DNA from: JAOUEA01 sp963734685
GTDB taxonomy: Bacteria; Actinomycetota; UBA4738; HRBIN12
Reading direction: 5' to 3'
Length of the DNA stretch: 64,000 nucleotides
Assembly: GCA_963734685.1 (NCBI GenBank)
Contig: CAVTIC010000001.1
Location: forward strand, 930,001-994,000
In this document: one piece after another, positions 1-10,035 of the stretch
Numbering within the stretch: position 1 is the first letter of the stretch
Layout: each line of letters opens with the position of its first letter
Program-made: the position numbers and the translations under genes
Notes under the pieces: generated by a model
What the model was told of the DNA's origin: nothing
The model's database searches: none
What the model saw: the letters and a program-made list of their open reading frames with translations, nothing else

Positions 1-1742
1 ACGAGGATAAGGCCATCCGCTACCTGACCACCGCGGGAGACCGCGCTCGTCAGGAGTACGCGCTGGACGAAGCGATCGCGTACTACCGGGAGCTCCTGCC
101 GTTGCTCGATCGCCGCGGGGAAGACCGCGAGATCGCGCTGGTCCTCTTCAAGCTCGCGCTCGCGCTGCACGTCTCGTTGCGGTTCGCCGAGGCGAACGAG
201 ACGTATCAGCGTGCGTTCGAGCGCTGGACGCCTGCCGAGGGATCGCTCGAGGCGCCGTCGGCGACGCTCCGAATGGCGACGAGTTTCCTGCCCGACGACC
301 CCGACCCGCGTTCCGCGATCGCTTGGCCGAACATCCAGCTGTGCATGCAGTTGTTCGATCGCCTGGTCGAGCAGTGGCCGGAGCGCACGATCGTGCCGTC
401 GCTCGCCGACCGCTGGGAGATCTCCGACGACGGGCTGCGATACGTGTTCCACCTGCGCGAGGGGCTCGCGTGGTCCGATGGCACGCCGCTCACGGCTCAC
501 GACGTGGAGTTCGGTGTGAAGCGGGTGCTCGACCCCGAGGCGCCGGGCTCGTCCGTCGCGATCTACTTCGTGATCGAGCGCGGCCAGGAGTACTACCTGG
601 GCGAGGAGACCGATCCCTCGACGATCGGGGTTCGGGCGCTCGACGATCGTACCGTCGAGTTCCGACTGGCTGCGCCGGCCCCGTACTTCATGAGCGTGAT
701 GAATCGCCCCGACGGTGGTCCGCAGCCCCGTCACGCGATCGAGGCGCTCGGCGACGGCTGGATCGCATCCGGCACACAGGTGGTCTCGGGGGCGTTCCGG
801 GTGGGGGACCGCTCCGATGAGGGGCTCCGGCTCGAACGGCGCGCGGATCGCAACGTCGCCCGGGTCGGGAACGTAGCGACCGTGGAGTACGTACGCGCTC
901 CCATCGCCGAGGCGCTGGCCCCCTACGAGCACGACGAGATCGACATCATCGCGGCCCGATACACGCCTCGACTCGCCGACCTGATGTCACGAGACCTTCC
1001 CGACGCCACGATCGGCCCCGCAGGATGGTCCGGCTACCTGGCGTTCGATCATGAGAGCGAGACGAGCTCGAACCTCGATCTGCGGCGTGCCCTCGCGCAC
1101 GCGATCGACCGGGACGCCGTCGCGAGCGCCATGCCCGCCAACATGATCGCGGCGACCGGGGGGATCGTGCCTCCGGCGCTGCAGGGTCATACACCTGACA
1201 TCTCGTTGCGCTTCGACCCAGATCTGGCGCGTAAGCATATGGAACGATCGGGCATCGAGCATCCGATCGGGATCGCATTCCTGGACGACGACCTCCCCAT
1301 CCTGGAACCGGTGCTGGCTTCGTGGCGTTCGGTGCTCGGGGCGAGGCTCGACGTCAGGACGTGGTCGCTCGACGAGATCGCGACGATGCCGCCTCCGCGG
1401 GAACAGGCTCCGATCTACTTCACGGGCTGGCTGCCGGGCTACGCCGACCCCGAGTACTTCCTGCGGCTGCTGTTCCACTCGCAGAGCCGCACGAACGAGG
1501 GTGGGTTCGAACATCCGCCGTTCGACGAGCTGATCGAACGCGCCCGGCAGGAGCGGAGCGATCGGGGCCGTCTCTCGCTCTTCCACCAGGCGGACCGGAT
1601 GGCGGTGGTGGACCGGGTCGCCGTGATCCCGCTCGTGTACGGTCGCAGCCTCGCCGTCGTGAAGCCGCGCGTACGAGGCTGGTGGGAGTTCGGCAAGACC
1701 TCCGCCAACTTCGCCGACCTCGAGGTGTCGGCTCCGGACTGA
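1..1742 (+). CDS. TPR protein fused to a family-5 substrate-binding domain (5' end missing)
   Basis: The reading frame is open from base 3, so the N-terminus lies outside the window; 579 residues are visible. The first ~75 form helical TPR-like repeats of the kind found behind the ATPase domain of class III cyclase or LuxR/SARP-type signalling ATPases. From about residue 90 to the end the sequence is a family-5 (oligopeptide/nickel) ABC solute-binding domain: the early DRLVEQWPE and LADRWEISDDGLRYVFHLRE segments, DGTPLTAHDVEFGVKR, and a late ALAHAIDRDAVA helix. There is no signal peptide at the junction, so the domain probably acts inside the cell as a ligand sensor rather than as a transporter part. 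Fusions of this domain to actinobacterial regulators are, as far as I recall, known, but the N-terminal effector cannot be seen here. No transporter genes follow. Confidence 0.8.
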   Translation, partial: EDKAIRYLTTAGDRARQEYALDEAIAYYRELLPLLDRRGEDREIALVLFKLALALHVSLRFAEANETYQRAFERWTPAEGSLEAPSATLRMATSFLPDDPDPRSAIAWPNIQLCMQLFDRLVEQWPERTIVPSLADRWEISDDGLRYVFHLREGLAWSDGTPLTAHDVEFGVKRVLDPEAPGSSVAIYFVIERGQEYYLGEETDPSTIGVRALDDRTVEFRLAAPAPYFMSVMNRPDGGPQPRHAIEALGDGWIASGTQVVSGAFRVGDRSDEGLRLERRADRNVARVGNVATVEYVRAPIAEALAPYEHDEIDIIAARYTPRLADLMSRDLPDATIGPAGWSGYLAFDHESETSSNLDLRRALAHAIDRDAVASAMPANMIAATGGIVPPALQGHTPDISLRFDPDLARKHMERSGIEHPIGIAFLDDDLPILEPVLASWRSVLGARLDVRTWSLDEIATMPPPREQAPIYFTGWLPGYADPEYFLRLLFHSQSRTNEGGFEHPPFDELIERARQERSDRGRLSLFHQADRMAVVDRVAVIPLVYGRSLAVVKPRVRGWWEFGKTSANFADLEVSAPD

Positions 1743-1766
1743 GCGCGGTCGCGGGCAACGGGCGAC

Positions 1767-2153
1767 CTAACGCTCCTTCACGATGCTCTCCGCGAGGTCG
1801 CGCATCGAGATCACCCCGACCACGGTGCCCTCGTCCTCCACGGGCAGATGGCGGAACCCGCCGGAGACCATGAGATCGAGCGCCTCGCCCACCGTGGCGT
1901 CGGGACCGATCGTGACAGGGTCGGGAGTCATCCATCGCTCGACCCACGCAACCCGGGCCTCGTCGGCCACCGGGTAGTGGGCGAGCGCCCGCAGGATGTC
2001 GCGCTCCGTGAAGATGCCGGCGAGCTGCCCTTCGCGATAGACGAGCACCGATCCGGCTTCACCCTTGGACATCACGACCGCGGCTTCCATCAAGGTGATG
2101 GTCGGCTCGGTCGTGACGAGCTCCGTGCTCATGATCTCGCTGACCGTGGTCAT
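1767..2153 (-). CDS. CBS-domain pair protein
   Basis: A 128-residue protein made of two CBS motifs (about residues 8-60 and 70-125), each with the MT-P-V-TI-P-TV-EAL-LM pattern, and nothing else. Stand-alone CBS pairs bind adenosyl nucleotides (AMP, ATP, SAM) and regulate a partner; the partner here is unknown. I chose the ATG at 2153 because GGTGGGG lies 5 bases upstream. A GTG three codons earlier is an alternative. The gene is convergent with the TPR-SBP gene (24-base gap) and on the same strand as, but separate from, the sugar-metabolism run upstream of it. Confidence 0.85.
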   Translation of the reverse strand: MTTVSEIMSTELVTTEPTITLMEAAVVMSKGEAGSVLVYREGQLAGIFTERDILRALAHYPVADEARVAWVERWMTPDPVTIGPDATVGEALDLMVSGGFRHLPVEDEGTVVGVISMRDLAESIVKER

Positions 2154-2214
2154 GTTCCCCACCGGATCCAGTGACTCCCGGTCAGTTCACCATGCCTGTC
2201 AAGGGGAGCCCCGA

Positions 2215-2889
2215 TCAGACCGGGAACGCGTCCTCTGCGAACGAGCCCAGCACGTGGTCGGCGCCGGCGTCCCGCAGCTGTTCGACCGTGTACTCACCGG
2301 TGGCGACGCCGACCGCGATCGTGCCGGCACCGTGCGCCGCCTCCATGTCGCGGGGCGTGTCGCCGACGACCATCACCTCGGCAGGGTCGATGTCGTGGCC
2401 CGAGAGCGCCTCGGCGCGCGCGATCGCCGCCCGCGTCAGGTCGCTCCGGACCGACGAGTCGCTGCCGTACCCGCCGAACAGGAAGAACCGCTGTAGCCCC
2501 GCCCTCGAGATCTTGATGTGCGCCGCGCCCTCGATGTTGCCGGTCACGAGCCCGAGCAGCGTGTCGGCCTCGACGAGCCGCTCGAGCAGGGCCTGCACGC
2601 CCGGCATCACGCGGTACCCGGCTGACGCGGCGACCTCCTCTGGCAGGCGCAACACGTAGCGCATCATCAGGCGGATCACCTCGTCGGTGGTCGGTTCCCG
2701 TCCGAGCGTGCCCTCGAAGGTCTCCCGGGCGACCACAGGGTCGGTCATCCCCACCTCGCTGAACTTCCGGATGTCCCCGTCGACCCCGAACGCTTCCCGG
2801 AACGCGTACGACCAGCTCCGGCCGCCCGCGCCGCCGGTGTCGATCAGCGTGCCGTCGACGTCGAACAGCACGATCCGGCGTTGCGTCAT
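2215..2889 (-). CDS. HAD-family phosphatase (phosphoglycolate-phosphatase-like)
   Basis: 224 residues. Motif I is FDVDGTLIDTGG near the N-terminus with an Asp nucleophile, followed by an alpha-helical cap (about residues 20-90). Motif II is LVTGN, and motif IV is VVGDTPRDMEAA. This is the subclass I HAD fold that dephosphorylates small phosphorylated metabolites; the exact substrate cannot be read from sequence. The ATG overlaps the stop of the upstream cyclase-family gene by four bases (ATGA), so the two are probably translationally coupled. It is the last gene of the run gnd-pgi-zwf-cyclase-HAD, which suggests a role in sugar-phosphate or glycolate clean-up, but this is inference. Confidence 0.85.
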   Translation of the reverse strand: MTQRRIVLFDVDGTLIDTGGAGGRSWSYAFREAFGVDGDIRKFSEVGMTDPVVARETFEGTLGREPTTDEVIRLMMRYVLRLPEEVAASAGYRVMPGVQALLERLVEADTLLGLVTGNIEGAAHIKISRAGLQRFFLFGGYGSDSSVRSDLTRAAIARAEALSGHDIDPAEVMVVGDTPRDMEAAHGAGTIAVGVATGEYTVEQLRDAGADHVLGSFAEDAFPV

Positions 2890-3541
2890 GCCCCACGCCT
2901 CCTGAGCACCGCGCGCGCAGGGCCGCCGTCGCCGTCGACGATGCGCAGGGGCAGCACCACGAGATCGTGGTCGCCCGGCTCGACGTCGCCGAGGTTCAGG
3001 CCCTCGACGATCGCGACGCCGTTGGAGAGCAGGGTGACGTGCGTGGGGTGTCCCTTCGTGCCGCGCGCCTCGATGCCGAGGAAGTCGATCCCTACCAGCA
3101 GGATCCCCCGTTCGACGATCCAGGCAGCCGCATCGGCGCCGACGCTCGTGTACGACTCGGGGAACGCGGTCGGCATCGTTCGCCAGAGCTCGGAGTTGTC
3201 GGTGCGCAGCAACAGGCGCTCGATGCCGGTGGGGACGCCGAGCGCGTCGAGGTCGTCGGCACCGAGCGCGCCCGCGTGGCCCGTCGCGTCGGCGACCCAG
3301 CATGGACCCATGAGCACCTCGAGCGACAGGCGGTCGATACCCTCGGCGCCGTCGACGAAGTGCACGGGCGGGTCGACATGGGTCCCCGAGTGCGTGCCCA
3401 GGTGCAGCTCGCTGACGTTGGCGGCGTCTCCGGCGGTGATCCGTTGGTTCGGCAAGAGTTCGACCGGCGGGTTCCCCGGCCACACGAGCAGTCCCTCGCC
3501 GATCGGGAGCGAGACGTCGATCCAGTCGTCGCCCGAGGAGC

Positions 3542-3545
<4 letters not shown>
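2886..3545 (-). CDS. Cyclase-family metal-dependent hydrolase (kynurenine-formamidase-like)
   Basis: 219 residues. The hallmark motif HLGTHSGTHVDPPVH (about residues 50-65) matches the HxGTHxDxPxH metal site of the cyclase/formamidase family (Pfam Cyclase). The N-terminal WIDVSLPIGEGLLVWPGNPP segment is also typical. The family hydrolyses amides or lactone-like rings, including N-formylkynurenine; the substrate here is unknown. A longer frame exists upstream, but the GTG at 3545 overlaps the zwf stop by four bases (GTGA), the pattern used throughout this run, so I take it as the start. Position directly after zwf, in a cluster without a recognisable 6-phosphogluconolactonase, is noted but does not prove a lactonase role. 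Confidence 0.85.
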
Positions 3546-4990
<1,445 letters not shown>

Positions 4991-4993
4991 CGG

Positions 4994-6629
4994 TCAGTTC
5001 TCCTCCGGCTCGCGGAGCCGACGGTAGCGGTCGATCAACCCGAGCGTCGAGGGATCGTGTGAACCCACGGCGGGCTCGACGTCGGCCTGGAGTTCGGGCA
5101 GCACCTTCAGCGCGAGCGACTTCCCGAGCTCCACGCCCCATTGGTCGAAGGGGTCGATGTGCCAGATCGAGCCCTTGGTGAACACCTCGTGCTCATAGGT
5201 CGCGATCAGCTGCCCGAGCGTTCGAGGCGTGAGTGCTCGAGCCAGGATCGTCGATGTCGGATGGTTCCCGGCGAACGTGCGTGCCGCCACTTGGTGCATG
5301 GGCACGCCTTCGGCCTCGACCTGCTCGCGGGTCTTGCCGAAGGCGAGCGCTTCCGTCTGCGCGATGAAGTTCGCCATCAGCAGATCGTGGTGGCCGGGCA
5401 CGGCATCGGTGGGCTGGGCGAAGCCGATGAAGTCGGCCGGCACAGGCCGGGTGCCTTGGTGCAGCAGTTGATAGTACGCGTGCTGGCCGTTCGTGCCCGG
5501 TGTACCCCAGACGATCTCGCCGGTGTCGTAGGCGACCGGGTCGCCGTCGAGGTCGACGCGACTTCCCGTTCGATTCCATCTCGAGCTGCTGGAGGTAGTC
5601 GGCGAGCTCGGACAGGTGATGGCTGTAGGGCAGCACCGCCTTCGTCTGCGCCCCGAGGAACGTCGCGTACCAGACACCGAGCAGGCCCATCACCACCGGC
5701 ACGTTCCGCGCGAACGGCGTCGTCCGGAAGTGCTCGTCCATCTCGTGGAAGCCCGAGAGCAATCCGTGGAACGCCTCGGGCCCGATCGCGATCATCAGCG
5801 AAAGCCCGATCGCGGAATCCATCGAGTAGCGGCCACCGACCCAGTCCCAGAACCCGAACATGTTCGCCGGGTCGATGCCGAAGTCCGTCACCTTCTCCTC
5901 GGCGGTCGACACCGCGACGAAATGCCGCTCGACCGCCGCCTCGTCGCCGAGCCCGGCGACCAGCCAGTCCCGTGCGCTGCGCGCGTTCGTGAGCGTCTCG
6001 ATCGTGCCGAACGTCTTCGACGAGATGATGAACAGCGTCGTCGCCGGGTCGAGATCTCGCGTGGCCTCGGCGACGTCGGCGCCGTCGACGTTCGAGACGA
6101 ACCGGTAGGCCATCGATCGATCGGTGTGGTCGCGCAGCGCTTCGACCGCCATCTTCGGGCCGAGGTCCGACCCCCCGATGCCGATGTTCACCACGGCACG
6201 CATCCGCTCGCCGGTGAAACCGGTCCACGCGCCGCCGCGCACGCGATCTGCGAACGCACCCATGCGAGCGAGCACGTCGTGCACGTCGGGGACCACGTCG
6301 CGCCCGTCGACCTCGATCCGAACGTCGCGGGGCGCGCGCAACGCAACGTGCAGCGCCGCGCGGTCCTCGGTCACGTTGATGTGTTCGCCGGCGAACATCG
6401 AGTCGATGCGCGCCCGCAGACCGGCACGCTCGGCGAGCGCGAGCAAGAGGCCCATCGTCTCGTCGGTGACGAGCTGCTTGGAGTAGTCGAGGAAGAGATC
6501 GCCGGCCTCGGCCGTGAACCGGTCGGCGCGACCGGTGTCGCCGGCGAACAGCTCACGCAGGTGCACGCCACGCATCGCCTCGGCGTGGGCCGCGACGGCA
6601 GTCCATTCCGGGGAATCGGCGATCTTCAC
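4994..6629 (-). CDS. pgi: Glucose-6-phosphate isomerase, interrupted by a one-base frameshift
   Basis: Interconverts glucose 6-phosphate and fructose 6-phosphate. The first 357 codons run from a GTG at 6629 (overlapping the gnd stop by GTGA) and contain NIGIGGSDLGPKM, ISSKTFGT and the GGRYSMDSAIG signature. After ESNGKS the frame is lost: one extra base at about 5558 must be skipped to continue with VDLDGDPVAYDTG, GTNGQHAYYQLLHQG and the C-terminal GKSLA region, giving about 544 residues in total, normal for the family. Both halves are fully conserved, so a sequencing or assembly error is at least as likely as a real mutation. If real, the C-terminal catalytic part would be lost. Neighbours gnd and zwf support the identification. 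Confidence 0.9.
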
Positions 6630-7699
6630 TCGGGACCGCCGCCCGGCGGGCGACCGCTCGGCTCCGTATCGGTCCTCGAGCTCCCCGGTTTCTCGTCGTG
6701 ACCACCGAACTCCTTGCGCATCGCCGAGAGCACGCGATTCGCGAACTCGGCCTCGCCGCGCGAGGAGAACCGCTCGAACAACGCGGCCGATAGGACGTGC
6801 ACGGGAACGCCCTCGTCCACCGCGGCGAGCACGGTCCAGCGCCCCTCGCCCGAGTCGGACACGCGCCCCTCGAAGCCGTCGAGGTTCGGATCGGCGAGCA
6901 GGGCCGACGCGATCAGGTCGAGCAGCCACGACCCGATCACGCTCCCCCGGCGCCAGACCTCGGCCACGTCGGTCGTGTCGATGTCGTAGCGGTAGAACCG
7001 CGGGTCGCGGAGCGGGGTGGTCTCGGCGTCGGCTTCGCGCGCCTGGATGCCGGCGTTCGCGTGGCGCAGCACGTTCAGGCCCTCGGCGTAGGCGGCCATG
7101 ATGCCGTACTCGATGCCGTTGTGGACCATCTTCACGAAGTGGCCCGCGCCGACCGGCCCGCAGTGCAGGTAGCCGGCCTCGGCGGTGCTCGGCCGCGATG
7201 ACGACGCGCGCCCCGGTGTCCGCGGCGCAGAGCCGACGCCCGGCGCGAGCGCGGCGAAGATCGGATCGAGGTAGGTCACGATGTCGTCCTCGCCGCCGAT
7301 CATCATGCAGAACCCGCGATCGAGGCCGAACACGCCACCGCTCGTGCCGACGTCGACGTAGTGCACGCCGCGCTCGGCGAACGCTTCCGCGCGCTCCACG
7401 TCGTCGCGGTAGTAGGTGTTGCCGCCGTCGATCACGATGTCTCCGGCGTCCATCAGGCCTGCGATCTGTTCGGCTGTCGCTCCGGCGAACGCAGCAGGCA
7501 CCATGATCCACGCCACCCGGGGGGCGGACAGCTTCCCGACGAAGTCCTCCAGCGAGGCCGAGGCGGTCGCTCCTTCACCCGCGAGCGACGCGACCGTGTC
7601 GGCGCTGACGTCGTAGACGACGACGTCGTGCCCTGCGTGCATGAGACGCCGCGTGAGGTTCGCGCCCATGCGACCCAGTCCCACCATGCCCAGCTGCAT
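6626..7699 (-). CDS. gnd: 6-phosphogluconate dehydrogenase, decarboxylating (short form)
   Basis: 357 residues, the short GndA-type form that is often NAD+-dependent. It converts 6-phosphogluconate to ribulose 5-phosphate and CO2. The Rossmann motif GMVGLGRMGANL is at the N-terminus; DGGNTYYRDD, YVDVGTSGGVFG and the catalytic GAGHFVKMVHNGIEYG segment follow. The ATG at 7699 has GGAGG 7 bases upstream; a longer open frame upstream crosses non-coding repeats and was not used. The stop overlaps the pgi GTG. The last ~20 residues are Gly/Pro-rich and look like a loose tail. A repeat array of 11-bp units lies 72-114 bases before the start and may be regulatory. Confidence 0.93.
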   Translation of the reverse strand: MQLGMVGLGRMGANLTRRLMHAGHDVVVYDVSADTVASLAGEGATASASLEDFVGKLSAPRVAWIMVPAAFAGATAEQIAGLMDAGDIVIDGGNTYYRDDVERAEAFAERGVHYVDVGTSGGVFGLDRGFCMMIGGEDDIVTYLDPIFAALAPGVGSAPRTPGRASSSRPSTAEAGYLHCGPVGAGHFVKMVHNGIEYGIMAAYAEGLNVLRHANAGIQAREADAETTPLRDPRFYRYDIDTTDVAEVWRRGSVIGSWLLDLIASALLADPNLDGFEGRVSDSGEGRWTVLAAVDEGVPVHVLSAALFERFSSRGEAEFANRVLSAMRKEFGGHDEKPGSSRTDTEPSGRPPGGGPE

Positions 7700-7770
7700 C
7701 CGGTGTCCTCCCACTCGTGGCGTCGCGGAGTCTCGCGCCCGCCATCCTCTCGCGGCCAGAGGGTTTCGGT

Positions 7771-7813
7771 CGAATCGCGTCGGATCGCGGTCGGATCGCG
7801 GTCGGATCGCGGT
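7771..7813. repeat. 11-bp direct repeats upstream of gnd
   Basis: Three perfect head-to-tail copies of CGGATCGCGGT (7781-7791, 7792-7802, 7803-7813) preceded by a degenerate 10-base copy (7771-7780). They occupy most of the 125-base gap between the ROK gene stop and the gnd start. The 11-base period places each copy on about the same face of the helix, as in operator or iteron arrays, but a simple slippage repeat is equally possible. Confidence 0.85.
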
Positions 7814-7824
7814 CGAGAGGGCGG

Positions 7825-8556
7825 TCAGCCGGTGCCGACTGCCGCATGCCACCCAGCGGCTCCGATGAGGCCGGCGTCATCCCCGAGAGTGGCCGCCTCG
7901 ATGCGGATCGGCTCGGGTAGGCCCTGGGGGCCGAAGGCGGCCACGGCGATTCGAAGGGGTTCGTAGAGCAGATCGCCCGTGAGCCCCAGGCCCCCCCCGA
8001 TCACGATCAGCTGCGGCGAGAACAGATGCGCCAGCCCCGCGATGCCGAGCCCGGCAGCCGAGACGACGTCGTCCCAGACGGCGAGCGCGGTCGGATCGCC
8101 GGTCTCGACCAGGTCGATCACGGCCCGACCCCGGGCGTCGAGGCCCGCTGCCTCCGCCAGCCTGTTCAAAGCGGGGCCGCTCGCGGCTCCTTCCAGCGTC
8201 CGGCCGGGGCCGGCGTCGTGACGGTCGATCGTGGTGTGACCGATCTCCAGCATCGAACGGCGGCCTCGGACGAGCCGTCCGCCGACGATGGCGCCGCCGC
8301 CGACGCCGGTCGAGATCGTCACGTACACCATGTCGTCGACGCCGCGTCCGGCGCCGAAGCGATGTTCGCCCACGGCGGCGAGGTCGGCGTCGTTCGCGAG
8401 CGCGACCTGGAGCCCCGTGGCGTCGCTCAACCAGGTCTCGGTCAGATGCTCGTGCCAGTGCGCGGGAAGGTTGGGGGCGAACTCCAGGCGTCCGCTCGAA
8501 TGGTCCACCCGCCCTGGCACGCCGACGACCGCTCGCAGGACGTCACCGTCGCCCAG
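7825..8556 (-). pseudogene. ROK-family sugar kinase, main catalytic part in the shifted frame
   Basis: This frame holds 243 residues of a ROK kinase (glucokinase-like): VVGVPGRVD, the catalytic-Asp segment ALANDADLAAVGEHRFGAG, and the phosphate loop TISTGVGGGAIVGG. It has no start of its own. It joins the preceding frame, which encodes the ROK N-terminus (ILAVDLGGTHTRVALL), if one extra base at 8557 is skipped. The joined product would be about 441 residues. Odd feature: after LEIGHTTID the zinc motif CxCGxxGCxE normally found in ROK proteins is replaced by DAGPGRTLE, with all cysteines lost. A role in glucose phosphorylation fits the gnd-pgi-zwf neighbours. Whether the frameshift is real or an assembly error cannot be decided here. 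Confidence 0.75.
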
Positions 8557-9151
8557 CGACGCGTTCGACCTGGGCCACGAGCTGATCGGGGTAGGTGTCG
8601 TTGCGGGCCGTCGGTTCGGTGTCGTGGGCAAGGATCTCCCCCGCGGGCGAGAGGAGCGCCACACGGGTGTGGGTGCCGCCGAGGTCGACCGCGAGGATCT
8701 GGCCCGCCTCCTCGGGGCCAACGGATAGGGCCGCCTCCACGGTCTGTCTCGCGTGTCGCAGGTCGACCCCGAACCCCGTCAGGACCTCGGCCGCGACGCC
8801 GTGGCCTTCCCGAACGAGCCCGAGGAGGATGTGCTCGGTGCCGATGTGGTCCTGTCCGAGCGCCAGCGCCTCTCGCATCGAGAGCTCGAGCACCTTCTTG
8901 GCCCTGGGGGTGAACGGGATGTGGCTCTCGGGCACCGTGGCGCCGCGCCCGCCCAGTTCCTCGACGCGCCGGCGGACCGCGTCGAGGCTGATCCCCAGCG
9001 AGCCGAGCGCCGTCGCGGCCAGACCGTCGCCCTCGTGGATCAGTCCGAGCAAGAGGTGTTCGGTGCCCAGGTGGTCGTGGTTGAGGATCCTCGCCTCTTC
9101 TTGGGCGAGCACGACAACGAGCCTCGCTCGATGGGTGAAGCGTTCGAACAC
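8543..9151 (-). CDS. ClpC-type N-domain protein running in frame into a ROK kinase N-terminus
   Basis: Residues 1-140 are a pair of Clp_N repeats nearly identical in pattern to the N-domain of ClpC: FERFTHRARLVVVLAQEEAR, then LGTEHLLLGLIHEG, FTPRAKKVLELSMREAL and IGTEHILLGLVREG. In ClpC these bind adaptors and substrates. No AAA+ ATPase follows. Instead, from about residue 151, the same frame encodes the start of a ROK sugar kinase (ILAVDLGGTHTRVALL), with no stop and no good internal start between them; a GTG at 8740 exists but has no ribosome site. The frame ends at residue 202 because of a frameshift near 8557, after which the kinase continues in another frame. Stand-alone Clp_N proteins are common in actinobacteria; a kinase fusion is unusual. 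Confidence 0.8.
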   Translation of the reverse strand: MFERFTHRARLVVVLAQEEARILNHDHLGTEHLLLGLIHEGDGLAATALGSLGISLDAVRRRVEELGGRGATVPESHIPFTPRAKKVLELSMREALALGQDHIGTEHILLGLVREGHGVAAEVLTGFGVDLRHARQTVEAALSVGPEEAGQILAVDLGGTHTRVALLSPAGEILAHDTEPTARNDTYPDQLVAQVERVAGRR

Positions 9152-9264
9152 GTCGCGGCACGCTCCCGGGAACGGGGATCAGGCGGCTCGAGGCATGGTA
9201 GCCCGCGCGGATGAGCCCCGCAGTTCGAGGACCCCGCGGTTCGAGGGAGACGAGCCCCCCGGCG

Positions 9265-9867
9265 CTAGGAGTAGTACTCGACGATCAGGCGCTCTTCGAC
9301 GTCGACCGGCAGCGGCACCTCGTCGCGCTCGGGCTGGCGCGAGAGGGTTCCCTGCACCTGATCCTTGTTGCGGTAGAGGTATGGCGGGGGGTCGGCGGTG
9401 ATCTCGAGGGCCTCGCGCACCGAGACGAAGTTCTTCGCCTTGGCGGAGGCCTCGATCGTCTGCTCCGGCTTCACCCGCGCGCTCGGCACGTCAACGCGCT
9501 TGCCGTCCAGCAGCACGTGTCCGTGCGAGACGAGCTGACGCGCCTGCCGGGTGGTGAGCGCGAATCCGAGGCGCAGCACCACGGTGTCGAGCCGGGTCTC
9601 GAGTTGACGGATCAGCTCCTCGCCGGTGACGCCTTTGCTGCTCGTCGCCTGGTCGTAGTAGCGACGCATCTGGCTCTCGCTGACACCGTAGATCGCGCGG
9701 AGCTTCTGCTTCTCGACCAGACGCGTCTGGTACTCCGAGATGCGCTTGCGTCCGCGTCCGTGCTGGCCGGGCGGGTAGGGGCGCTTGTTCGACGGGCAGT
9801 TGGGGCGGCCGCACAGGGCGGCGCCGACACGTCGACAGGTTCGGTGCTTCGGTCCGATCTTGTCCAT
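9265..9867 (-). CDS. rpsD: 30S ribosomal protein S4
   Basis: 200 residues, usual length. S4 nucleates small-subunit assembly on 16S rRNA. The N-terminal region has NYPPGQHG-like RPYPPGQHGRGRKRISEY, and the S4 RNA-binding domain starts near residue 95 (LETRLDTVVLRLGFALTTRQARQLVSHGHV). The zinc-type N-terminus has only three cysteines (residues 11, 19, 24) where C+ forms usually have four. The gene stands alone, not beside rpsM, rpsK and rpoA as is usual in actinobacteria, so it is either a relocated single copy or a second paralogue. It is the first gene of the minus-strand run leading into the Clp_N/ROK gene. Confidence 0.95.
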   Translation of the reverse strand: MDKIGPKHRTCRRVGAALCGRPNCPSNKRPYPPGQHGRGRKRISEYQTRLVEKQKLRAIYGVSESQMRRYYDQATSSKGVTGEELIRQLETRLDTVVLRLGFALTTRQARQLVSHGHVLLDGKRVDVPSARVKPEQTIEASAKAKNFVSVREALEITADPPPYLYRNKDQVQGTLSRQPERDEVPLPVDVEERLIVEYYS

Positions 9868-10035
9868 GGTCTCCGGGTTCCTCCAGCCCTTGTCGGGTGT
9901 TCCCGCTGGTCAGGACGTGAGGGCTGGATCGGACCCCTGACCGTGAAGACGTCGCCGAGTGCGACAGGCGCGCTGCGGGAACTCGTGCCCTTCGCTGCCC
10001 ATGGAATGTACCAGTCGACCTGCGAGGATGCCCGC

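Noticed and set aside
1500..1520. tRNA T-loop-like GGTTCGAA
   Set aside because: It is within a conserved coding region and no acceptor or anticodon stem surrounds it.
5193..7511. A 772-codon minus-strand open frame spanning gnd and pgi
   Set aside because: Its first part is the wrong frame of gnd; only the part after 6629 is the true pgi frame.
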